A stretch of 40,470 bases of DNA from an uncultured Spirochaetaceae bacterium (GTDB lineage Bacteria; Spirochaetota; Spirochaetia; Treponematales; Treponemataceae), in contig CACYWZ010000018.1 of the NCBI GenBank assembly GCA_902778325.1, positions 1-40,470 on the forward strand, in the 5' to 3' direction. Of the stretch, positions 33,533-40,470 are shown one piece after another (the first letter of the stretch is position 1; every line of letters starts with the position of its first letter). The notes under the pieces are model-generated. The model did not search any database and had not been told where the DNA came from. It worked only from the letters and a program-made list of their open reading frames with translations. The position numbers were made by a program, and so were the translations under genes.

Positions 33533-34642
33533 TCATCTTTCCCCAGTGCTTCCAACTCCGCCCCAACTGCGTTTCTTGCTTTTGGTGCTTTTCGCCATTT
33601 TTTCCGCATTGTCTTTGCTAACATCAGCGCTCTCTTTTTCGTCTGTCGCAGGGCGCTCCTCTTCATCGCTTTTTTTATCAGCGATTTCCTGTTCATCGCG
33701 CTCAATATTCTCGCTAATGTCGCGGATTTTCGCACCATCAGAAAGAGATGTTTGCCCTTCAACAACAATACGCTCACCTTCACTCACACCCTTCAAAATC
33801 TGAACCATTCCGTCAACTTTTTCGCCCAAAACAATCTCGCGCTGCTCAACAGTGTTATCGCGAGTGACAACGTAGGCGTAATTTTTTGAATCCTTTGTTA
33901 CAACACTGTCACTCGGCATGACAACAGCGCCCGTAAAATCGCGAGTGAAAAGCGTGACTTTTGCAAACATACCTGCATTTATGCGGCTGTCTTTCTTGTC
34001 AAAGTTCAAAATTATCTCTTTTGTGCGACTTGCAGCATCAACAACAGGCGAAACGCGCGAAACAGTCGCCTTAAAGATAACGCCAGGATAGGCTTCAAGC
34101 GAAATATCCGCGCTCAAGCCTGTTTTGAGGAGAGCAACATAGCGCTCTGGAACATTTGCCGTGATTTGAAGGCTCTCAACATCACCGATAATTGTTATCA
34201 CGCTGTTTGTGCTCACCGTCGTTCCCTCTTTTAGCGGAGTTGAAACAATAGAACCTGAAATCGGAGCGTAAACAGGAGAAAGCGCATACTGCGTTCCTGG
34301 CTCAGACGGGTCAACACGGGCAATCACACTGCCTTTTTTCACAGGAGAGCCCAAAGACACATAAACATTGCGGACTTTTCCGCCCATATCAGGGAAAACC
34401 TCAATCGAGCTTTGCGCTTCCACTTCGCCATTCGTCGAAACATAATCGTGCAAGACAGAGTTTTGTGCTTTCAGCGTTCTCACAGAAAAAACAGTGTCGC
34501 CACTAGGAGCGCGATTTCGCATTGAGCGCCCTCCTCCACCTTTTTTGCCTTGCAAAAGCGCATATGTTATCAAAAGCAATGTGCAAATTATAAAAATAAT
34601 AGTGATAAGAACCTTTAAGCCCTTGTTTGAAGTCCTAGCCAT
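33533..34642 (-). CDS. RND efflux periplasmic adaptor (membrane fusion protein)
   Basis: The 369-residue protein has one N-terminal membrane anchor (VLITIIFIICTLLLITYALL) and the lipoyl and barrel pattern of HlyD/AcrA adaptors: YVSTNGEVEAQSSIEVFPDMGGKV, VSLGSPVKKGSVIARVD, YAPISGSIVSTPLKEGTTV, and later VMPSDSVVTKDSKNYAYVV and ILKGVSEGERIVVEGQTSLSDG. The last 60 residues are a highly charged tail (DEQEIADKKSDEEERPATDEKES... then KSTKSKKRSWGG), which is not part of the usual fold. It bridges pump and outer-membrane channel. Start ATG 34642 follows GGAG and lies 16 bases after the tolC-like gene. Confidence 0.92.
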   Translation of the reverse strand: MARTSNKGLKVLITIIFIICTLLLITYALLQGKKGGGGRSMRNRAPSGDTVFSVRTLKAQNSVLHDYVSTNGEVEAQSSIEVFPDMGGKVRNVYVSLGSPVKKGSVIARVDPSEPGTQYALSPVYAPISGSIVSTPLKEGTTVSTNSVITIIGDVESLQITANVPERYVALLKTGLSADISLEAYPGVIFKATVSRVSPVVDAASRTKEIILNFDKKDSRINAGMFAKVTLFTRDFTGAVVMPSDSVVTKDSKNYAYVVTRDNTVEQREIVLGEKVDGMVQILKGVSEGERIVVEGQTSLSDGAKIRDISENIERDEQEIADKKSDEEERPATDEKESADVSKDNAEKMAKSTKSKKRSWGGVGSTGER

Positions 34643-34658
34643 TTATTTCTCCACAATT

Positions 34659-35948
34659 TTATTTAAGAAGAGTCCCGAAAGGCACTCCAATAATATTTTC
34701 CAAATCAAGAATACTTGAAACAAGCGAATATGCCTCGCTTTTGAGATTAACCTGCGACTCAAACACATCGTCAAGCGCCTTTTGGAGCGAAAGCAAATCC
34801 TTTGTGCCGCGCTGGTAAGCCAAGAACGTCATATCAAAAGTCTCTTTTGCAAGATTCGCGCTCGCCTGCAATGACAAAATCGCCGCTTTTGATTGCGCAA
34901 TCGAAAGAAGAGCGCTTTCAGTGCTGACTTTGAGCGAAGTCTTTTCGTCCTCAATCTGCAATTCAATCGACTCAACGCTGTCTTTCGCGCTCGCGATGTT
35001 TTGCGCGCTCGACGACCACGGCAAAATTGAATCAAGCGGAATTGTTACACTTGCCTTGAGCGTTTCAGAGTCAACCGCGTCATTGTCCCCTGTCTTGCTC
35101 CTTTGAACAGTGTAGCTTCCCGTCAAAGTTGGCGCATAAGCATTAAGTCGGCTTTTGAGCACAGAAGTTTTTGCCGCTTCAAGTTTGTTTTCGAGGATTT
35201 TGAGCGACGTGCTGTTTATCTCAACATCTTTTATCGTAATATCGCCAATGTTCAAAAAGTCATCGAGAGAGCCAGAAAGCGAAATCTCCGTTTCCTGAGA
35301 AATCCCAAGCATTTGCTTGAAACTTGCTTTGTCATTACTGAGCGTCGTTTCTGCGCTCAAGACCTTCGGCTTTTGAGTTTCCACACTAACTTGAGTGCTC
35401 AAGACATCGAGACGAGAAATTCCGCCAGAATTATACTTTGCAAGATTTTGCTGGTACTGCTTTTCGGCGCTTTCAAGATTTTGCTTTTGCAATTTGAGAT
35501 AATCCTCATCGTAAAGGATTTTGTAGAACGCCTTTCGCACATTCAGCTCAATCGTTTTAACAGCGCTTTCATAAGAAAGTTTGCCGTTTTCGTAATCAAG
35601 TTTTGCGCCTTTGACCGCCGCAAAAAGAGCAGGCGTAAAACTGATGCTCGCCGTGCCATAAACAGCCGCAGTTCCGTCCCCGTCATCACTTGGAGCGACA
35701 GGCTTCGTGTAAGAAGCGCCAGCCGAAACAGACGGAGAAACAGAGTTCCAAGAATACGTCGAAGAGCGCTTGTAGGCTCTCAAAGTAATCTCTTCTTCTT
35801 TTAGCGAAATATTGTTTTTAATCGCAAGAGAAACCGCCTCATCAACATCAAGATTTTCTTTTAATTCAGAAGAAGCAGCAAAGACAGGAACACAGCCGAA
35901 AAACACACAAAGCGTAATAGAAAAAGAAAGCAAACAAGATTTTTTCAT
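34659..35948 (-). CDS. TolC family outer-membrane efflux channel
   Basis: The 429-residue protein has a signal peptide (ending PVFA) and the two OEP repeats of TolC-like channels: LDVDEAVSLAIKNNISLKEEEI, YASISFTPAL-like strands, long coiled-coil helices (KLQKQNLESAEKQYQQNLAKYNSGGISRLDVLSTQVSVE), and the second repeat AYQRGTKDLLSLQKALDDVFESQVNLKSEAYSLVSSILDLENIIG. It provides the exit duct for the RND pump. Start ATG 35948 follows AGGAG. It is first in the operon tolC-adaptor-RND-PG0541. A good -10 (TATAAT) lies about 25 bases upstream of the start on the minus strand, but no -35 at normal spacing is clear. Confidence 0.92.
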   Translation of the reverse strand: MKKSCLLSFSITLCVFFGCVPVFAASSELKENLDVDEAVSLAIKNNISLKEEEITLRAYKRSSTYSWNSVSPSVSAGASYTKPVAPSDDGDGTAAVYGTASISFTPALFAAVKGAKLDYENGKLSYESAVKTIELNVRKAFYKILYDEDYLKLQKQNLESAEKQYQQNLAKYNSGGISRLDVLSTQVSVETQKPKVLSAETTLSNDKASFKQMLGISQETEISLSGSLDDFLNIGDITIKDVEINSTSLKILENKLEAAKTSVLKSRLNAYAPTLTGSYTVQRSKTGDNDAVDSETLKASVTIPLDSILPWSSSAQNIASAKDSVESIELQIEDEKTSLKVSTESALLSIAQSKAAILSLQASANLAKETFDMTFLAYQRGTKDLLSLQKALDDVFESQVNLKSEAYSLVSSILDLENIIGVPFGTLLK

Positions 35949-36117
35949 AATTGATAACTCCTAATCATTATAACCCGCCTCGCGCCGTAAAGATACCCTG
36001 TCAAATAACCGATTTTCAAAAAAAAGTGTTATTGATTATCAAAATTTATATTACACAACCTTAATTTGTGATAGTCTTTTTTTAAGTTTTAAACAAAAAA
36101 CTGCACGGGAGGAAAAA

Positions 36118-37947
36118 ATGAGTATCGGAACAACATTCGACACAAACACCGAAATCACCGACCCTGACGTTTTGATAGAAACATTCTTCAAAACTTACCC
36201 CGACTACAGCGAAGAAAAGAGCGCTGAACAAATAGAAAAAGCATGGCGTTATCTCGTTGAAAAAACAAAAGACATAAAACGCTCTTGTGGAAAGCCATAT
36301 TATCTTCACCCGATGCGAGTCGCCTGTATCCTCTCGCAAATGAAGATGGACACAGACACAGTTATCGCAGGCTTTTTCCACAACCTCGAAGAAGCACAAG
36401 CAAACAGCACAAGCGAAATAAAAACACTCTTCGGAGAGGACATCGCGAAAATCATAAGCGACACGAACAAAATCACGAGCCTCAAAATAAAGAACAAAAC
36501 GCTACAAGAAGCCGACGCAATCCGCAAAATGCTCTTTGCGATGATAGACGACATCAGAGTCATCATCGTAAAGATGGCAGACCGCCTCGACCGAATGCGA
36601 AATCTCCGCAACGTGCCCGCTGCCGCTCAGCGCGCTATCGCCGCAGAAGTGATTGACATCTGGGCGCCACTGGCAAGCCGCCTCGGAATGAGCGACATCA
36701 AAGGCGAGCTTGAAGACTTGAGCCTTAAATACTCAAACCCCGACGTTTTCCAGCAAATAAAGTCAATCGTGGCGCAAAAAAAAGACGAGCGTGCCGAGTA
36801 TCTCGACAAGGCAGTTCAGGCGATTTACAAAGCCGCAGAAAAGCGAGGAATCCACGTCACGATAAAAAGCCGCGCCAAGCACTTTTACTCGATTTACCAA
36901 AAGATGCGAAAACGAAACAAGGGCGCTGACGAGCTTTACGACCTTCTTGCCCTCCGCGTTATCTGCAACGAGACAAGCGAATGCTACACACTCATCGGAA
37001 TTGTCCACAGCCTTTGGACTCCGATGGAAGGCAGGTTCAAAGATTACATCGCAATGCCAAAAGCGAACGGCTACCAGAGCCTTCACACCACCGTTATCTG
37101 CGAAGGACGCCCGCTCGAAATCCAAATCCGCACCGCCGAAATGCACAACATCGCGGAGCACGGCGTTGCGGCGCACTGGCTTTACAAAAAAGGCACGAAC
37201 CACGACATGGTCAAAGCCTCCGACCTTTCAATCATCAATCAGCTCAAAGAACTCAGAAGCGAAAAACTCAACGACGAGTCGTTTTTCAAGCAACTCAAAG
37301 ACGAGCTTTTGGGCGACGAGATTTATGTGTTCACCCCGAAAGGCGACGTCGTCGAACTTCCCGCAGGAGCGACAGCAATCGACTTCGCCTACCACGTTCA
37401 CAGCGCAGTCGGCGAGAAAATCGTCGGCGCAAAGGCGGACGGAAAGATAATCCCGCTCTCAACCCCGCTTGAAAACACCCAAATCATCGAGATTCTCACA
37501 AACCCGCAGGCGCACCCGACCGAAAACCAGCTAAAACTCGTCAAAACGTCGAAGGCAAAGCAAAAAATACGCTCGTGGCTCTCGCAAAACGACAGCGCCT
37601 TTGCCGCCCTCGCTTCCGAAAAGCAAAAGCAAAGCGAAGGCGATGCCCCGCAGCGAGACCTTCCGCGAAAGCACAGAGCTGGAAGCGGCTACATCGAGCA
37701 AAAGCGCTACACGGGAAAAATCCGAATCGGCGACACAACGAACTTTTTCATCACGATTGCAAAATGCTGCAACCCAAAGCCCGGAGATTTAATCGTCGGC
37801 TACATCTCGCGCGTTCGAGGCGTTACCGTGCACAAAGCGACATGCGTCACCTATCAGCGAATCCCGAACATCGAGAACCGCTCTATTGAAGTCATTTGGG
37901 ACGAAAGCGAAGACGACGAAAAAGACAAGAAAACAAAGAAAAAATAG
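36118..37947 (+). CDS. rsh: RelA/SpoT homologue: intact synthetase, degenerate hydrolase, no ACT domain
   Basis: The 609-residue enzyme should make (p)ppGpp. The N-terminal HD hydrolase fold is present (YYLHPMRVACILSQM), but the hallmark HDxxED reads HNLEEA at residues 88-93: the metal-binding Asp is Asn89 and the second acid is Ala93. The downstream acid in VKMADRLDRMRNL (Asp155) is kept. The synthetase domain looks complete: RAKHFYSIYQKM, LYDLLALRVI, RFKDYIAMPKANGYQSLHT and EIQIRTAEMHNIAEHGVAAHW. A TGS domain follows (YVFTPKGDVVELPAGATAIDFAYHVHSAVG). The C-terminus ends after the cysteine-containing segment (IAKCCNPKPGDLIVGYISRVRGVTVHK..C) with an acidic and basic tail; there is no ACT domain. 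Start ATG 36118 follows GGGAGG. Confidence 0.92.
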   Translation: MSIGTTFDTNTEITDPDVLIETFFKTYPDYSEEKSAEQIEKAWRYLVEKTKDIKRSCGKPYYLHPMRVACILSQMKMDTDTVIAGFFHNLEEAQANSTSEIKTLFGEDIAKIISDTNKITSLKIKNKTLQEADAIRKMLFAMIDDIRVIIVKMADRLDRMRNLRNVPAAAQRAIAAEVIDIWAPLASRLGMSDIKGELEDLSLKYSNPDVFQQIKSIVAQKKDERAEYLDKAVQAIYKAAEKRGIHVTIKSRAKHFYSIYQKMRKRNKGADELYDLLALRVICNETSECYTLIGIVHSLWTPMEGRFKDYIAMPKANGYQSLHTTVICEGRPLEIQIRTAEMHNIAEHGVAAHWLYKKGTNHDMVKASDLSIINQLKELRSEKLNDESFFKQLKDELLGDEIYVFTPKGDVVELPAGATAIDFAYHVHSAVGEKIVGAKADGKIIPLSTPLENTQIIEILTNPQAHPTENQLKLVKTSKAKQKIRSWLSQNDSAFAALASEKQKQSEGDAPQRDLPRKHRAGSGYIEQKRYTGKIRIGDTTNFFITIAKCCNPKPGDLIVGYISRVRGVTVHKATCVTYQRIPNIENRSIEVIWDESEDDEKDKKTKKK

Positions 37948-37979
37948 TTTTTCTTGATTGACTCAAACACATTCTGGGG

Positions 37980-38212
37980 TGACTAAATTTTTAGTGCCCC
38001 CCATTTTTTTGTAAAGCGCACTCACTAAATTTTTAGCGAGCAAGACTTTTTAGTAAAATGACCTCGCTAAATTTTTAGTGACCTCGACTTTTTTGTAAAA
38101 CGACCTCACTAAATTTTTAGTGAGCAAGACTTTTTGATAAAATGAACTCGCTAAGTTTTTAGCGAGCCAGACTTTTTGGTAAAATGACCTCGCTAAGTTT
38201 TTAGTGAGCAAG
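37980..38212. repeat. Array F: 42-base palindromic tandem repeat
   Basis: The landmark CTAA starts at 37983, 38025, 38067, 38109, 38151 and 38193, exactly 42 bases apart every time. The core is a hairpin: CTCACTAAATTTTTAGTGAG (38105-38124, perfect) and CTCGCTAAGTTTTTAGCGAG (38147-38166, with the stem pairs changed on both sides). Other copies hold one mismatch or a G-T pair. The rest of the unit is about CAAGACTTTTTAGTAAAATGAC. Because 42 is a multiple of three, the minus strand is open and would spell 14-residue repeats (SFYQKVLLTKNLAR); this is probably not a gene. The array lies between the rsh stop and the sugar-sensor genes; there is no other terminator in this 342-base gap. Confidence 0.95.
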
Positions 38213-38238
38213 AAACGCGGGCGATGTAAAATCAAAAT

Positions 38239-38268
38239 TTGCGGAAATGGCGGTTTCGGGTGTAAAAT
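38239..38268 (+). promoter_or_regulatory. Predicted promoter of the sugar-sensor operon
   Basis: A -35 TTGCGG at 38239-38244 and a -10 TAAAAT at 38263-38268 are 18 bases apart, about 20 bases upstream of the start codon. Confidence 0.45.
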
Positions 38269-38289
38269 GTGTTATCCAAAGGAAAAAAT

Positions 38290-39273
38290 ATGGCTCACCA
38301 TTTTCGCAAGATTGCTATTTTTGGCTCGATTGCGCTTGTTGTTTCGCTCTTTTTTATTTTTCTTTCTCTTTATTTTTTTCTTCGAGGCGCGTTTGTCGTC
38401 GAAAAGCGTCCTGTCACGTTCGGCGCGGTTTATATGACGATGGACAATCAATATTTTGAGGTTTTGAACAGTCAAATCGCAAATCTTGTCGAGGCAAACG
38501 GCGATATTCTCATCGCGCGCGACGGGGTGGACTCTCAGGAGCGGCAGAACGAGCAGATACTGGACTTGCTGAGCGCGGGCGCGGACTTTATTTTCATAAA
38601 TCCTGTGGACAAAAGTCTTTGTCTTGGCGCGCTTTCGGAATGTGAGAGGAAAAAAGTGCCGTTTTTGGCTGTGGACTCATCGATTTTTGACACGAAAGAG
38701 TTTTCGATGTGTGTCGGCACGGCGGAGGCGGACAACGAAATGGCGGGAGAGCTTATCGCTCAGGATTTGATGCAAAGTTTGAAAAAGGCGCGGCTCGTCG
38801 TGCTTTACGACAAGGACATCGAATCGACTTGCACGCGTCTTTCTTCGTTTTTGAGCGCTCTCGACGAAGCAAAATATCCTTACGAGATTGTCTATTCGAT
38901 TTCGGCGACGACGCTTTTGCACGAGACGATGGTTGAATCGCAAAAGTTTTTGGACTTGCGCATTCCTTTTGACGCGCTTTTTGCGGCAAACGACCCGTCC
39001 GCGCTCGGCGCTCTTGCCGCAATCCAGAACAACAACGCTTTTTCAAATCAGCTCATCTACGGCATTGACGGCTCGCCTCAGGCAAAGACGATGGTGAGCC
39101 AGGGCTTCATGAAAGCGACTGCGGCGCAGTATCCGTCGGCGATTGCGCGGACGGCTGTCAATGCGGCGTACAAATATCTTTTGACGAAAGAAAAATGCGG
39201 CGATGTGAAAATCCCAGTTCGCCTTTTGACGAAGGAAAACATCGCCGAGACAACGCTGACGGGGTGGCAGTGA
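38290..39273 (+). CDS. Membrane-anchored periplasmic sugar-binding protein
   Basis: I start at ATG 38290 (327 residues), with AAGGAA upstream; an in-frame ATG at 38269 overlaps the predicted -10. A single uncleaved-looking N-terminal helix (IAIFGSIALVVSLFFIFLSLYFFL) anchors a ribose-binding-type domain in the periplasm: VTFGAVYMTMDNQYFEVLNSQI, AGADFIFINPVDKSL, KKVPFLAVDS, CVGTAEADNEMAGELIAQDL, PFDALFAANDPSALGALAA and LIYGIDGSPQAKTMVSQGFMKATAAQYP. No ABC ATPase or permease follows; the next gene, after one base, is a histidine kinase. The protein therefore most likely senses a sugar for the kinase, as XylFII does for LytS in clostridia. The ligand is not known. Confidence 0.87.
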   Translation: MAHHFRKIAIFGSIALVVSLFFIFLSLYFFLRGAFVVEKRPVTFGAVYMTMDNQYFEVLNSQIANLVEANGDILIARDGVDSQERQNEQILDLLSAGADFIFINPVDKSLCLGALSECERKKVPFLAVDSSIFDTKEFSMCVGTAEADNEMAGELIAQDLMQSLKKARLVVLYDKDIESTCTRLSSFLSALDEAKYPYEIVYSISATTLLHETMVESQKFLDLRIPFDALFAANDPSALGALAAIQNNNAFSNQLIYGIDGSPQAKTMVSQGFMKATAAQYPSAIARTAVNAAYKYLLTKEKCGDVKIPVRLLTKENIAETTLTGWQ

Positions 39274-39274
39274 G

Positions 39275-40470
39275 ATGAAAACAAAGGCCGATTTGTCAAT
39301 TCTTCGCTACGTTATGCTTTTGCTGAACATAACTGAATGTCTTTTTATCGCGCTCACCATCTTTTTGACGTCGCACGCGGCGCTTCTTGCACGAAAAGCC
39401 GATGTTTTTGTCTCATCTCTTTCCCGCGTCGTCGAAAACCCGCGCGTTTTGCTTTTTTTTGTGTCTGTCGTCTGCTTTTTGTCGTTCGCCTCGTTCACGA
39501 TTCGCCAGGCCGCCACGCACGCCCGACGGACAGCAACGGCGCTCACAATTGTCGCCGACACGTTCTTCGGCACTCTCCTTTTGTTTTCGCTCGACTTTAA
39601 CTGCAACGGCTTCATCTTGTATTTGCTCTCAAACATAATCTATTACATCAAAAGCTCAAGAAAGTACGTTGTTATCGCGCTCGGCTCGCTTTTGTACATG
39701 TTTTTCAGTCATGACGTTTTGAGTGTGTACTTTCCGCTTTTTTCGGTGAAGGAATATTTCTTGTTTTTTGACAGAACGATTCAGCACAGAATGTTTCTTG
39801 TTTTTTATGTGCTAAAATACCTCAACTTCGTGTGTTTTATCATCTTTTCGTCCGAGATAAGCCGTCGGCAGAAAAGCACGATTGACGAAATCCGCCGACT
39901 TTACGCAAAACTTCGCGAGGCGAACACGGCGCTCAAGGAATACGCGGACATCAAGGAGCGAATGGGCGAGACACGCGAGCGAAACCGCCTGGCGATGGAA
40001 ATCCACGACACAATCGGGCACGCGCTCACGGGGATTTCGGTCGGGGTGGACACTTGCATCGCCATTATGGACATAAATCCCGCTGTGGCAAAGAAGCAGC
40101 TTTGCGTTATCTCCAAAACCGCAAAAGAGGGAATCGCTGATGTCAGGCGCTCTGTTCGCGCCCTTCACGGCGAGGACGCTTCGACGTCGCTTTCGGCGGA
40201 AATCCGCGAAATGCTCGACAAAACGCGAAGCACTGCGGGGGTGGCGATAAAATATATCGCTGATTTGCCGCTGGATTTTGAGGGCGACGAGCGAAAGACG
40301 GTCTTTCGCGTCATTCAAGAGAGCGTCACGAACGCGATTCGGCACGGAAAGGCGAGTGAAATCACTATCCGCATTTCGTCCGAGGAAAAAGAGAGGGGAA
40401 AAGCGCTCGTCATAATCATTCAGGACAACGGAATGGGCGCTAAAGACTTTCAGTGCGGGTTCGGGACGAC
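39275..40470 (+). CDS. Sensor histidine kinase (HisKA_3 type), 3' end outside window
   Basis: The gene starts with ATG 39275, one base after the stop of the sugar-binding gene, and runs off the right edge; 398 residues are visible. The N-terminal 200 residues hold about five or six membrane helices and no large external domain (YVMLLLNITECLFIALTIF, VLLFFVSVVCFLSFASF, FFGTLLLFSLDF, YVVIALGSLLYMFF, YLNFVCFIIF). A coiled coil leads to the phosphoacceptor motif ERNRLAMEIHDTIGHALTGISV, with His244. The ATPase domain starts with the N-box VFRVIQESVTNAIRHG and the G1 box DNGMGA. It belongs to the NarX/LiaS/DesK group and would phosphorylate a LuxR-type regulator, probably encoded just outside. Confidence 0.9.
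   Translation, partial: MKTKADLSILRYVMLLLNITECLFIALTIFLTSHAALLARKADVFVSSLSRVVENPRVLLFFVSVVCFLSFASFTIRQAATHARRTATALTIVADTFFGTLLLFSLDFNCNGFILYLLSNIIYYIKSSRKYVVIALGSLLYMFFSHDVLSVYFPLFSVKEYFLFFDRTIQHRMFLVFYVLKYLNFVCFIIFSSEISRRQKSTIDEIRRLYAKLREANTALKEYADIKERMGETRERNRLAMEIHDTIGHALTGISVGVDTCIAIMDINPAVAKKQLCVISKTAKEGIADVRRSVRALHGEDASTSLSAEIREMLDKTRSTAGVAIKYIADLPLDFEGDERKTVFRVIQESVTNAIRHGKASEITIRISSEEKERGKALVIIIQDNGMGAKDFQCGFGT

Noticed and set aside
35103-35804. Plus-strand frame of 233 codons opposite the tolC-like gene
   Set aside because: Antisense shadow with arginine-rich composition and no ribosome-binding site.
35960-36005. TTGACA and TATAAT as a promoter of the efflux operon
   Set aside because: The two boxes are 26 bases apart, beyond the usual 16-19; the -10 may be used with another -35.
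36030-36045. FNR/CRP-type site TTGATTATCAA upstream of rsh
   Set aside because: The dyad has a one-base centre, while FNR sites have four bases between half-sites; it may be chance in AT-rich DNA.
36947-37472. Long overlapping plus-strand frames inside rsh (167 and 163 codons)
   Set aside because: They are Ser/Arg/Thr-rich shadows of the rsh frame with no start signals.
38050-38235. Minus-strand frame of 61 codons with 14-residue repeats over array F
   Set aside because: It is explained by the 42-base period; no ribosome-binding site or promoter was seen.

Overview
The window reads as chromosomal DNA from a saccharolytic spirochaete, most likely a gut or rumen Treponema. This is inferred from gene content and from resemblance of the proteins to families I know: two monosaccharide ABC importers of the YtfQR and ChvE-GguA-GguB types, a cytoplasmic GH115 alpha-glucuronidase, a pyruvate:ferredoxin oxidoreductase, a large Cache-type chemoreceptor, the dnaX-ybaB-recR cluster and an RND pump with a PG0541-type partner. 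No rRNA, tRNA, CRISPR array, insertion sequence or prophage was seen.

Layout. 1-1591 (-): ytfQ and the 5' part of ytfR, separated by a terminator hairpin. 2273-3259 (+): RDD membrane protein. 3343-7277 (-): chvE-gguA-gguB operon. 7738-9837 (-): chemoreceptor. 10048-12757 (+): dnaX-ybaB-recR with overlapping ends. 13127-15725 (-): a periplasmic TPR protein and a TraB-family membrane protein. 15957-16395 (-): a frameshifted leucine-rich-repeat remnant. 16617-18097 (+): Rrf2 regulator and cysK. 18457-22002 (+): nifJ. 22226-23164 (+): hicAB and a small membrane protein. 23221-25705 (-): operon of an unknown protein, a voltage-gated-type potassium channel and a GNAT acetyltransferase. 25958-28822 (+): GH115. 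29190-29840 (+): outer-membrane barrel. 29906-35948 (-): TolC-adaptor-RND-PG0541 efflux operon. 36118-37947 (+): RelA/SpoT homologue with a degenerate hydrolase site and no ACT domain. 38290-40470 (+): membrane-anchored sugar-binding protein and a histidine kinase cut by the window end.

Metabolic reading. GH115 removes glucuronic acid side groups from xylan fragments inside the cell. The ABC systems import pentoses and hexoses, PFOR turns pyruvate into acetyl-CoA and reduced ferredoxin or flavodoxin, and the sugar-binding protein plus kinase at the right end probably senses an external sugar.

The most unusual signal is non-coding. Each of the six gaps longer than 300 bases between genes (680, 460, 369, 359, 367 and 342 bases) holds a tandem array. 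Five have a unit of 41 or 42 bases and one has a unit of 21. The unit sequences are unrelated between arrays, but the five long-unit arrays each repeat a palindromic core. In two of them, bases differ between copies in ways that keep the palindrome. The shared period, about four (or two) turns of the DNA helix, with unrelated sequences, is a feature I cannot assign to any known element class.
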